The position numbers and the translations under genes are program-made. Positions 1 through 5,889 of a DNA stretch of 7,077 bases are shown here, in pieces (position 1 is the first letter of the stretch; every line of letters begins with the position of its first letter). Below the pieces are notes generated by a model, which ran no database searches, was not told the DNA's origin, and saw only the letters and a list, made by a program, of their open reading frames with translations. The stretch comes from RBG-16-66-20 sp036262835 (GTDB lineage: Bacteria; Pseudomonadota; Gammaproteobacteria; Burkholderiales; SG8-39), in the NCBI GenBank assembly GCA_036262835.1, contig DATAID010000068.1, positions 1-7,077 on the forward strand, read 5' to 3'.

Positions 1-1097
1 TCGGTGCTCGCGGTGATGGTCATCGCGGCGTTGGTCGGGATGATCGGATCGCGGCCGAGCGCGTACGCCTTGTTATCGGTGTAGTCGATCGAGGGCTCGG
101 GATTGCGCACCAGCATGTCGAGGCGAACCATGACCACGTCCTTGAGGTCGGTCGCCGTGGGCGAGTTGACGAAGCGGTCGGGCGCGCCATCGCCGGTCAT
201 GCCGGTGTCCGAATTGGTGGTCGAGGGCGTGTCGTCGATGCCGTAGCCGACCTGCATGAATTCGACGCCCGTGGCGATGGGCACAATCTGGAAAGCCGCC
301 ACGCCGCCGTTGTTGTAGAGCTCGAGGCGCTTCAGCGTCGGCACCGGCCGGCCGCCGTCGTCGCTCGAGCCCGTGCAGGCGTCGGTCGCGACGCCGGTCG
401 AGGGCAGGTTGCACGGCGCGACGAAGTAGATGTTCACGTGCACCTGCCGGATGAAGCCGACCGGCGAGCCGGCCGGGCAGATGGAAGAGCAGGGATCGCT
501 CGTCGAGGGCGTGAGGCAGCGCCGGGTGATCGAGGAGGCCGACCCGTCCGCCTTGCTCGTGCAGCTCGTCGTCCCGCCGCCGTTCTGGACTTCGAAGCTC
601 GCCGGGTTCGTCTGCAGGTACCAGGTCCCCGCGCTCGTGGTCGTGCCGATCGGCACGAAGCTGCTGTCCGAGCGCACCACTACGAGGATGCCGCTGCCAG
701 GAGAGAGGTTCGTGTTCGGCAGCAAGGTGCCGCAGGTCGTCCCCGAAAGGTCGGGATAGTCGGTCACGCCGGCCGGGCCAAAGCCGATGACCGGCATCTG
801 CAGCAGCGCCTGCACGTTCGCCGCGCTGTTGATCGCGCAGGGATCGGGAATCGAGCTGGCGAAGCTTGTCGTCCGGTACTGGCCGAAGTAGCCGGCGAGC
901 TGCAGGTCCTGGGTCATCGTGTCCATGGCGAAGCGGCCGTTCTCGATCTGCGCCGCCGAGCGCCGGATCTCGTTCTGCGAGATGCTCGACTTGGAAAAGA
1001 GCGAGGCGACCCCGGTGAGGAGGAGCAGCCCGATCGTGATCGAGATCATGAGCTCCATCAGCGAGAAGCCGCTCTCGCGCGTGCGCCGTGCGTGCAT
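1..1097 (-). CDS. pilW: Type IV pilus minor pilin / assembly protein PilW (3' end missing at window edge)
   Basis: Reading leftward, the frame is open from the start to the window edge, giving about 365 residues with no stop. The N-terminus is a class III prepilin signal: leader MHARRTRESG, then FSLMELMISITIG. Cleavage is expected between G10 and F11, with E15 as the conserved mature Glu5, followed by a hydrophobic helix. The rest is a long Ser/Thr/Gly-rich globular region with several cysteines (for example near SCTSKADG and PCSSICPAG), and QLAGYFG follows the helix, as is usual in PilW. In the family, PilW belongs to the minor-pilin tip complex that primes pilus assembly in the inner membrane. 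I chose the ATG at 1097 because GAGG lies 6 nt upstream. The ATG at 1109 overlaps the pilV stop as ATGA but lacks a visible ribosome binding site. It is last in the visible operon pilE-fimT-pilV-pilW. Family call is firm; the C-terminus is not visible. Confidence 0.88.
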   Translation of the reverse strand, partial: MHARRTRESGFSLMELMISITIGLLLLTGVASLFSKSSISQNEIRRSAAQIENGRFAMDTMTQDLQLAGYFGQYRTTSFASSIPDPCAINSAANVQALLQMPVIGFGPAGVTDYPDLSGTTCGTLLPNTNLSPGSGILVVVRSDSSFVPIGTTTSAGTWYLQTNPASFEVQNGGGTTSCTSKADGSASSITRRCLTPSTSDPCSSICPAGSPVGFIRQVHVNIYFVAPCNLPSTGVATDACTGSSDDGGRPVPTLKRLELYNNGGVAAFQIVPIATGVEFMQVGYGIDDTPSTTNSDTGMTGDGAPDRFVNSPTATDLKDVVMVRLDMLVRNPEPSIDYTDNKAYALGRDPIIPTNAAMTITAST

Positions 1098-1105
1098 GAT
1101 CGGCC

Positions 1106-1735
1106 TCATTGCAGTGAAGCGACGAGCAGGGTGGTCCACACCACGCGCCGCTGGGTATCGGTGCCGAAAAGGTTGAGCGCGCAGTTGCGCGCCACCGCCG
1201 GGTTGACCGTGGAGTCCCAGCTCGCCGGCGAGAAGGTCTGCGTGACGCCCTGCCAGGCGATGGCGACGGTGTAGGACTGGCTCGCCGAATCGAAGCCGAC
1301 GCAGGCGCGCGCGCCGAGCATCGCCCCGATGCGGTTGCCCGAGGTCGTTTCTGCGGCGCCCTGCAGCATCTGCTCGATCAGCTGGACGTCGGTCTGGGCG
1401 GTCGCCACCGCGGTCGGATTGGTGGCGAGCGACGGGCACGTAAAGGAGCCGGTGTTGTACTGGCCGGTGCCGGTCGCGCCGAGGTAGGGCGTGCCGGCCG
1501 AGGCGTCGGTGGTGATCGCATAGCAGGCGGCCGCCTTGCGGTTGGCGTTGATGCGATCGACGATGTCGTTCATCAGCACCATCGCCTGGGCGCGCTGGTA
1601 GGACTCGAGCTCCGCGTTCTGCGAGACGACCTGCACGCCGACCAGGCCGAGCAGGCCGACGGTCAGCACGAGGAGCGCGACCAAAACTTCGATCAGCGTG
1701 AAGCCGCCCTGCGGGGATTTCATGTCAGCAGCCAT
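1106..1735 (-). CDS. pilV: Type IV pilus minor pilin / modification protein PilV
   Basis: The 209-residue product starts with a short leader ending QGG, then FTLIEVLVALLVLTVGLLGL. This is a class III prepilin signal with cleavage expected between G11 and F12, and E16 as mature Glu5. The motif FTLIEVLVALLVL with VG-LGL and a downstream Q-x5-E-x2-QRAQA pattern is characteristic of PilV. The mature part contains four cysteines (near ACYAI, FTCPS, RACVG and RNCAL) that could form disulfides in the periplasm. PilV acts with PilW, PilX, FimT and PilE in a minor-pilin complex at the pilus tip (family knowledge). The ATG at 1735 overlaps the end of fimT by 11 bases. An alternative ATG at 1723 (MKSPQGG) begins just after the fimT TGA and gives an equally good leader, so the start is uncertain by four codons. 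Downstream pilW begins at or just after its stop. Confidence 0.9.
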   Translation of the reverse strand: MAADMKSPQGGFTLIEVLVALLVLTVGLLGLVGVQVVSQNAELESYQRAQAMVLMNDIVDRINANRKAAACYAITTDASAGTPYLGATGTGQYNTGSFTCPSLATNPTAVATAQTDVQLIEQMLQGAAETTSGNRIGAMLGARACVGFDSASQSYTVAIAWQGVTQTFSPASWDSTVNPAVARNCALNLFGTDTQRRVVWTTLLVASLQ

Positions 1736-2222
1736 TGGTCGGGTCCGTGTCGGCGTCGATGCGCACGCGCGGCAAGCCGTTCGTGTCCACGCTCACGCAG
1801 CGCGAGCGCACCTTGGTGGTCTCGCGCGTGGAGTAGAAGATCAGTTGCTGGGCCGAGCCGGTCAGGCGGCCGTTGTAGCCGTAGGTAATGGCGCTCGCCG
1901 AGCCGGCCGGCACGCCGACCTGCACGGTCACGCCGCTTTTCAGGGCGTCGGTCTGCGCATAGACGGCGCTGCCCACCTTCACGGTCCAGCCGCTCTCCCA
2001 GCCGGTGCCGATCGGCGCGACGACGGCATTGGCGCGCGCCTTGATCGCCTCCGATCGCGCCTGCAGCAGCGAGGCGTAGAGGTCGGAGGCCGCGGTGCGC
2101 ACTTTGGCGCCCTGGATGAGATCGATCATGGAGGGCATGGCGAAGCTCGCGAGGATGGCCACGATCGTCACCGTGATCAGCAGCTCGAACAGCGTGAAGC
2201 CGCGGCTGCGCGGGGCTACCAT
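1725..2222 (-). CDS. fimT: Type IV pilus minor pseudopilin FimT/GspH family
   Basis: The 165-residue protein begins MVAPRSRG then FTLFELLITVTIVAILASF, a class III prepilin signal cleaved between G8 and F9 with E13 as mature Glu5. The segment after the helix (AMPSMIDLIQGAKVRTAASDLYASLLQARSEAIKA) is the FimT/GspH pattern, where a conserved LxxAR-EAIxR stretch follows the helix. The C-terminus has the expected beta-rich character and ends DADTDPTNGC with a terminal cysteine. FimT/GspH proteins are minor pilins of type IV pili or type II secretion; the neighbours pilE, pilV and pilW favour the pilus, and some FimT proteins bind DNA for uptake. The reading frame stays open upstream to 2405, but the prepilin leader fixes the start at 2222. 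There it overlaps the pilE stop (TAG at 2218-2216) by seven bases, so coupling to pilE translation is likely. No strong ribosome binding site is visible. Confidence 0.88.
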   Translation of the reverse strand: MVAPRSRGFTLFELLITVTIVAILASFAMPSMIDLIQGAKVRTAASDLYASLLQARSEAIKARANAVVAPIGTGWESGWTVKVGSAVYAQTDALKSGVTVQVGVPAGSASAITYGYNGRLTGSAQQLIFYSTRETTKVRSRCVSVDTNGLPRVRIDADTDPTNGC

Positions 2223-2638
2223 GTGCCGGTCTTCGCGCCCGTGCTGTCGACGGTGAGCGTGCCGTCGGAGGCCTGCGAGCCGCCGGCAATCGGAATCGCC
2301 GCGACCTTGAAGTAGGGCGGGGTCGAGGAGTTGTTCACCGAGCCGGGGCTCGTCGTGAGGGTGACGGTGTAGTACTGGTTGGTGCAATCCGTGCTGCAGG
2401 TCCACTTGCTGCGCGCCATGTTGAGGCCGCCCGAGCCGAGGGTGGCGGTGTAGCTGCGCGCATCGAACAGGTACTGCGCCTGCTTGGAGGCGATCTCGGT
2501 GAGGAACTGCTGGGCGTCGGAGCGCCGGCCCTTGACCACGAACTTGTCGTAGGACGGGTACGCGATCGCCGCGAGAATGCCGATGATGACCACCGTGATC
2601 ATCAACTCGACGAGGGTGAATCCCCGAGAACTGTGCAT
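2216..2638 (-). CDS. pilE: Type IV pilin-like minor pilin, PilE family
   Basis: The 140-residue protein starts MHSSRG then FTLVELMITVVIIGILAAIA, a very short class III leader cleaved between G6 and F7 with E11 as mature Glu5. The sequence AYPSYDKFVVKGRRSDAQQFL after the helix and the C-terminal ending DSTGAKTGTW are typical of the short PilE proteins in the minor-pilin cluster, rather than of the main pilin PilA. C81 and C85 lie in a CSTDC pair that could make a small disulfide loop. The start is supported by a good ribosome binding site five bases upstream. It is first in the visible operon, followed by fimT with a seven-base overlap. In many related bacteria pilE sits at the end, after pilY1, so this position is noteworthy. 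It is expected to be an inner-membrane-anchored subunit incorporated into the pilus tip. Confidence 0.88.
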   Translation of the reverse strand: MHSSRGFTLVELMITVVIIGILAAIAYPSYDKFVVKGRRSDAQQFLTEIASKQAQYLFDARSYTATLGSGGLNMARSKWTCSTDCTNQYYTVTLTTSPGSVNNSSTPPYFKVAAIPIAGGSQASDGTLTVDSTGAKTGTW

Positions 2639-2643
2639 GACGT

Positions 2644-2651
2644 CTCCCCTT
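2644..2651 (-). promoter_or_regulatory. Ribosome binding site of pilE
   Basis: On the minus strand AAGGGGAG lies five bases before the pilE ATG. It is the clearest Shine-Dalgarno sequence in the pilin operon. The downstream overlapping genes mostly lack one, which fits translation entering here and continuing by coupling. Confidence 0.6.
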
Positions 2652-2739
2652 GTGGCGTGAATGTTAGAGACGCGTCCCCGGGCGCGGCAAAGCAGTCGAC
2701 CGGCGGCAGGAATCCCGCCCCGAGCGGCGCGGCGCGGGC

Positions 2740-2745
2740 AGTATA
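2740..2745 (-). promoter_or_regulatory. Possible -10 box of the pilin operon promoter
   Basis: TATACT on the minus strand, about 100 bases upstream of the pilE start, resembles a sigma-70 -10 element (TATAAT, 5 of 6). No sequence resembling TTGACA stands 16-18 bases further upstream, and no sigma-54 GG-N10-GC pair was found in the gap. If real, the promoter would be weak or activator-dependent and would give an untranslated leader of roughly 90-95 bases. Confidence 0.25.
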
Positions 2746-2771
2746 GCCGGAACTAATTCACGCTACTTTGA

Positions 2772-2836
2772 GGGGTCCGCCGCGCTGGATGCCGCGCGGC
2801 ACTTCGGGGTCCGCCGCGCTAGATGCCGCGCGGCAC
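2772..2836. repeat. Tandem pair of GC-rich hairpin repeats (REP-like), possible terminator of the upstream gene
   Basis: Two copies of a 31-bp unit (2772-2802 and 2806-2836) stand head to tail with a period of 34 bp and a single mismatch (G2787 versus A2821). Each can fold into a hairpin with the 7-bp arms GCCGCGC and GCGCGGC around an 8-base loop, and each contains the perfect 10-bp palindrome GCCGCGCGGC. The array begins two bases after the stop codon of the DUF4124/glutaredoxin gene, read on the minus strand. It could therefore end that transcript or protect its 3' end, although no U-tract follows either hairpin. The flanks also match each other: CACGCTACTT at 2759-2768 and CACGGCTACTT at 2834-2844. 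The rest of the gap between the two genes (2639-2838) holds the pilE ribosome binding site, a weak -10-like box, and nothing else I recognise. Confidence 0.7.
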
Positions 2837-2838
2837 GG

Positions 2839-3555
2839 CTACTTCGACTCGCCGGGGAGCTCGTACAGGCGGGGCTTGGGCTTCTGGTTCGAGGGCAGCG
2901 TGCTCGGATCGTAAAGCTTGGGGCGCGGCTTCTCGTTCGATTTGAGGCCGCTCGTGTCGTAGGGGCCGGGCGCGCGGGTTTCTTCCGGCGACGGCTTGAC
3001 GGGCTCCACGGCCGTCAAGGTCTCGGCGCCTTCGGGCGGCGCCGGCGCGTCCTGCTTGCGCGCCGGCAGGACGCCCGCTTTCGGATAGCCGGCGAGGTCG
3101 AGCATCGCGTCGTAGCGCTGCGACTCGAAGCCGCTGAACGCGGAGCGCCCCACCACGAGCGCCGGCACGCCCTCGGCGCCGGTGGCGGCCTTCAGCTTTT
3201 CCAACGTCTCCTCGTTCCAGACCTGGAATTCGCTGAACGGGATGCCGCGCTTGTTGAGCGCCTCGCGCGCCTGCGCGCAGGGCTGCTTGCAGAGCGGCGA
3301 GGTATACAGCGTGACCGGGTAATCCTTCTGGGTCTGCTGCACTTCCTGCGGCAGCTGCGGCGCGCCCGCCTGCTCGGCCGCCCCGTCGTCCTTCTTCGGC
3401 CCCAGCCGCTCGACCTTCTTCGCCGAAGCGGGCGGCGCATCGCCGTACTGGACACCGCCCTTTTCGTCGATCCAGCGATACTGCTGCGCCTGCGCGAGCA
3501 GCGAGCTTGCAAGTACGCCGGTCAGAAGAATGCGGGCAAGGATGCGGGCGAACAT
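2839..3555 (-). CDS. Exported DUF4124 and glutaredoxin-like domain protein
   Basis: The 238-residue protein starts with a Sec signal peptide (MFARILARILLTGVLASSLLAQA, cleavage near residue 23). A DUF4124 motif follows (about 24-42, QYRWIDEKGGVQYGDAPP). A glutaredoxin/thioredoxin-like fold spans about 79-155, with VTLYTSPLC, the cysteine pair C89-KQP-C93, and the cis-proline motif GVP at 129-131. The pair is spaced CX3C instead of the classic CXXC. The tail from about 186 is proline- and lysine-rich and carries two copies of a 16-residue repeat starting at Y199 and Y215, with a third partial start at Y231. It is expected to be periplasmic, perhaps a thiol-disulfide or binding protein; the substrate is unknown. 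No strong ribosome binding site precedes the ATG. It is divergent from the tRNA gene and is followed by the hairpin repeats. Domain calls are good, function is inference. Confidence 0.85.
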   Translation of the reverse strand: MFARILARILLTGVLASSLLAQAQQYRWIDEKGGVQYGDAPPASAKKVERLGPKKDDGAAEQAGAPQLPQEVQQTQKDYPVTLYTSPLCKQPCAQAREALNKRGIPFSEFQVWNEETLEKLKAATGAEGVPALVVGRSAFSGFESQRYDAMLDLAGYPKAGVLPARKQDAPAPPEGAETLTAVEPVKPSPEETRAPGPYDTSGLKSNEKPRPKLYDPSTLPSNQKPKPRLYELPGESK

Positions 3556-3577
3556 GAGGAAATGTTACCACCGCGCG

Positions 3578-3583
3578 TATAAT
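3578..3583 (+). promoter_or_regulatory. Probable -10 box of the tRNA-Thr promoter
   Basis: A perfect TATAAT lies 39 bases upstream of the mature tRNA 5' end, followed by a GC-rich discriminator (CCCCGCC). GC-rich discriminators are typical of stable-RNA promoters under stringent control (established knowledge). The -35 region (around 3555-3560, TGAGGA) is poor and overlaps the start codon of the divergent gene. Transcription would start near 3590 and leave a leader of about 30 bases for processing. Confidence 0.5.
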
Positions 3584-3622
3584 CCCCGCCTCGCGCATGC
3601 CGCGCTCGCTTCCCTTTTAACT

Positions 3623-3698
<76 letters not shown>

Positions 3699-3724
3699 TT
3701 AACCGCCCTCTTCGAGTCGTTCCT

Positions 3725-4252
3725 ATGCGACGCCCGGATCTCCTCACGCTGCTGGCATGCGCGATTTTCCTCGGGTCCGGTGCCGCCGCCGCGCAAAACG
3801 CCCGGTTCAGCGCCCGCTCCACGGACTATCCGCACACGCTGTGGGCGGGTCTCGACCTGAAGATCACCGAAATACAGCGGGGCGAGCAGTGGTCGGCGTT
3901 TTCCCTCGAGGAGAAAAAGGGCGAGCAGAGCGCGAGCGCCGCGGCCCGCTTCTTCGCCTGCGTCTCGACGAGCCTCGCCAAGCAGCGCGGCTATTCGAGC
4001 GTGGCCTACCTCGTCGGGTCCAGGCCGCGCGTCGAGGACACCGGCGTCGACCAGAAATACGTGTGGCTGACGGCGTTCGAAAAAACGCCGACCGACAATG
4101 TTTCCGGCACGGTGTCCGAGCTTCGCGGCGTGATCGCGAAGATCGACCGGCGCTACGGCGTGACAGGGACCGAAGGCGTGGTCCCCGTGAAAGTGGAGGA
4201 TTTCCTCCGGGCGTTCACCTGCCCGGCGTTCCTGCCGCAGCGCGCGCGCTAG
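3725..4252 (+). CDS. Secreted protein of unknown function
   Basis: I do not recognise this 175-residue protein. It opens with a typical Sec signal peptide: MRRPDLL, then a hydrophobic core LLACAIFLGSGAAAA, with cleavage expected at A23|Q24. The mature protein is about 152 residues, mixed alpha/beta in character, with only two cysteines (C79 in FFACVS and C166 in FTCPAF) that could form a periplasmic disulfide. There is no lipobox, membrane helix or obvious catalytic motif. The start fits the signal peptide, but no Shine-Dalgarno sequence precedes it (TTCGAGTCGTTCCT). The gene sits 26 bases after tRNA-Thr in the same direction, so it may share the tRNA promoter. Its stop codon overlaps the stop of the convergent methyltransferase gene. 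A clean signal peptide directly at the ATG, together with coding up to that shared stop, supports it as a real gene despite the long competing frames on both strands. Confidence 0.75.
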   Translation: MRRPDLLTLLACAIFLGSGAAAAQNARFSARSTDYPHTLWAGLDLKITEIQRGEQWSAFSLEEKKGEQSASAAARFFACVSTSLAKQRGYSSVAYLVGSRPRVEDTGVDQKYVWLTAFEKTPTDNVSGTVSELRGVIAKIDRRYGVTGTEGVVPVKVEDFLRAFTCPAFLPQRAR

Positions 4253-5001
4253 CGCAGCTCGAGCGTTGTCCCTTTCAGCCTCGCGCTGAAGCGCCTGCTT
4301 TCGCCGGGGTAGGCGACCGTGAAGGCGATCTCCTCGCCCTTCACCCGCCCCTCGATCGGAAAGGCGTTGGCGCCTGCACGCAGCGCGCCCGTCAGGAACT
4401 GGAAGCGCTGCTCCAGGGTGATTTCCCCCAGGCTCGTCCAGTAGCGGCCCGCGACCTTCGCGGGCACGATCCACAACAGCGCGGTGCAGGATTCGGCGCA
4501 ACCCTCGAGCTGGGCGCGCTCGTCCTCCTGCCAGTCCCCCATCGTGAAGGTGTTAGAGGCGATGCGCGTGCCGGGCTTGAGCGCGAGGATCCGCGGTCGC
4601 AGCTTGAGATTGAGCTCCTGGCCGAGAAACAGGGTGATGACGGTCGCTTGGGAGAAGTCGGTCTCGAAAAGGTCGGCCTTCACGAAGGCGGCCCTGCCGG
4701 CAAGGCCCTCCCTTTGCGCGTAGCGCCGCGAGTACTCGACGAGGTCCGGGTCGTACTCGACGCCGAGCGCGCGCGCGCCACGCTTCGCGGCGGCGATCAC
4801 CGTGCGGCCGTCACCCGAGCCGAGGTCCATGACGAAATCGCGCGGGCCGACGCGCGCGAGATCGAGCATCTTTTCCACGACCACCTGCGGCGTCGCGATC
4901 CAGACCGCGTCCTTGCCGGGCTGGCCGTAGACGGGCTCGTAGGAGCTGCAGGAAGAACTGAACAGCAAAAGGAAAAGGGCGGCAACCCGCATGCCGCCCA
5001 T
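4249..5001 (-). CDS. Class I SAM-dependent methyltransferase with an export-type N-terminus
   Basis: The 250-residue protein has a Rossmann-fold methyltransferase core. TPQVVVEKMLDLARVGPRD precedes motif I VMDLGSGDGR (57-66), the acidic residue ending the second strand is E82 in GVEYDP, and KADLF (108-112) places D110 at the expected adenine-contact position. The substrate cannot be told. The N-terminus is odd for this class: MGGMRVAALFLLLFSSSCSS looks like a Sec signal, and C18 could be a lipoprotein cysteine, although the -3 residue is Ser rather than Leu. Related proteins with an exported N-terminus and the same TPxxVVexMLxLAxVgpxD opening are known to me in proteobacteria, without a settled function. 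The start at 5001 has AGGG seven bases upstream; Met4 is an alternative. It lies 25 bases after the channel-like gene and is probably cotranscribed with it. Its stop overlaps that of the convergent secreted-protein gene. Confidence 0.85.
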   Translation of the reverse strand: MGGMRVAALFLLLFSSSCSSYEPVYGQPGKDAVWIATPQVVVEKMLDLARVGPRDFVMDLGSGDGRTVIAAAKRGARALGVEYDPDLVEYSRRYAQREGLAGRAAFVKADLFETDFSQATVITLFLGQELNLKLRPRILALKPGTRIASNTFTMGDWQEDERAQLEGCAESCTALLWIVPAKVAGRYWTSLGEITLEQRFQFLTGALRAGANAFPIEGRVKGEEIAFTVAYPGESRRFSARLKGTTLELR

Positions 5002-5026
5002 TATCCTGCCCTGCCGGCGAGGCGGG

Positions 5027-5812
5027 TCAGTCCTTCAGCTTGTCGCGCAGGCCGTGCGCGGGCGTGCCGCCCCCGCCGTCGCCGCCCCGGCTCGCCCGGT
5101 CGGCGGCTTCGCGCAGCCGGCCGGCGTTCGACTCGCCCTCGGCATACCACTTCTCGAGCAGGTGACTCGCGAGGTCGCGGCCGCCCAGGCCGAAGGACAG
5201 GCCGAGCGCCAGCACGGCGAGCGCCACCGCGCCCATGAAGAGCGTGTTGACGAGCTCCTGCGCGATGCCGATCTGGTTCACGGCGACGATGACGGCGAAC
5301 ATCCAGATCGCGGCGCGCGCCGCGTTGGCGATCACATCGGGGTGGCGGAAGCCCGAGCTGGCCGTCGCGCCGCGCACCACGCCCGCCGCGGCGTTGGCGA
5401 GCAGCCCGCCGATCACGAGCACCACGATGCCGACGGCGAGATTGGGCAGCCAGAGGAGGAGCTGGCGCAGGACGTCCGACACCGCCGGCAGGCCGAGCGC
5501 ATCGAAGGCGACGACGAGCGCGATCAGGCGAATGAACCATTTTCCGATCAGCGCCAGGAATCCGGCCGGGTCGCTGCGCACGCCGATGTTCTGCACGAAG
5601 CGCGAGAAGCCGGAGCGCTCGGCGAGCTGGTTGAACTTGACCGCGCGCAGGATGCCCGCGAGCACCCGCGCGATGAGCGAGGCGACCATCCAGCCGATGA
5701 CGAGGATGATCGCGAAGCCGATCACCTTCGGAATCGCTGCGAAGAACATCGCCAGCCCGCCGGCAAGCGACGTGAGCATGGCTTCAGACCAATCCTTGAC
5801 CGCTGGCAGCAT
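5027..5812 (-). CDS. Mechanosensitive-channel-type membrane protein with conserved TM-helix repeats
   Basis: The 261-residue protein has about five hydrophobic segments, near residues 14-55, 84-104, 115-147, 160-180 and 188-208. Two look like copies of the conserved 'TM_helix' repeat (Pfam TM_helix family): AIILVIGWMVASLIARVLAG at about 35-54 and VVLVIGGLLANAAAGVVRG at about 130-148. The last helix ends in ALGLSFGLGGRDLASHLLEKWY, which resembles the pore-lining helix and following linker of MscS-like channels. The beta domain and cytoplasmic cage of MscS are absent. Instead a short charged tail with GGDGGGG ends the protein. It is probably an inner-membrane protein linked to osmotic or membrane-tension responses, by family only. 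The start at 5812 is chosen for its excellent ribosome binding site; the frame is open 12 codons further upstream (ATG at 5848) with no such site. It is divergent from the receiver gene and precedes the methyltransferase gene. Confidence 0.87.
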   Translation of the reverse strand: MLPAVKDWSEAMLTSLAGGLAMFFAAIPKVIGFAIILVIGWMVASLIARVLAGILRAVKFNQLAERSGFSRFVQNIGVRSDPAGFLALIGKWFIRLIALVVAFDALGLPAVSDVLRQLLLWLPNLAVGIVVLVIGGLLANAAAGVVRGATASSGFRHPDVIANAARAAIWMFAVIVAVNQIGIAQELVNTLFMGAVALAVLALGLSFGLGGRDLASHLLEKWYAEGESNAGRLREAADRASRGGDGGGGTPAHGLRDKLKD

Positions 5813-5816
5813 AAGT

Positions 5817-5824
5817 ACCTCCTT
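5817..5824 (-). promoter_or_regulatory. Strong ribosome binding site deciding the start of the channel-like gene
   Basis: On the minus strand AAGGAGGT, a perfect Shine-Dalgarno match, stands four bases before the ATG at 5812. It argues that translation starts there and not at the in-frame ATG at 5848. It is the strongest such site in the window. Confidence 0.75.
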
Positions 5825-5842
5825 GCCGGTGCGATACTCCCG

Positions 5843-5875
5843 GACCATGGTCGGTTCCCAGCGCTGCTCTAAAAT
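5843..5875. promoter_or_regulatory. Short divergent control region with a palindrome and a -10-like box
   Basis: The 77-base gap between the divergent channel-like and receiver genes holds a perfect 10-bp palindrome GACCATGGTC (5843-5852) and, on the plus strand, TAAAAT (5870-5875), a possible -10 element for the receiver gene. If used, transcription would start near 5882, only about eight bases before that gene's ATG. This would fit the lack of a good ribosome binding site there. No matching -35 box was found, and the palindrome may be chance. Confidence 0.25.
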
Positions 5876-5889
5876 AGGCTGATCGAACC

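Noticed and set aside
438..1274. 278-residue plus-strand frame opposite pilW and pilV
   Set aside because: Both pilin genes have clear prepilin signals and family patterns on the minus strand; this frame has low-complexity basic composition.
2772..2836. CRISPR array
   Set aside because: Only two units with a 3-base gap between them, no spacers and no cas genes.
2819..3598. 259-residue minus-strand frame over the DUF4124/glutaredoxin gene
   Set aside because: Alternative frame with Arg/Ala/Gly-rich translation; the overlapping frame has a signal peptide and two recognisable domains.
3757..5238. 493-residue plus-strand frame
   Set aside because: Arginine/alanine-rich translation running across three real genes on both strands, with no domain; a product of high G+C.
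4991..5872. 293-residue plus-strand frame opposite the channel-like gene
   Set aside because: His/Arg/Glu-rich shadow of a GC-rich membrane-protein gene; the minus-strand frame has proper TM helices and an excellent ribosome binding site.
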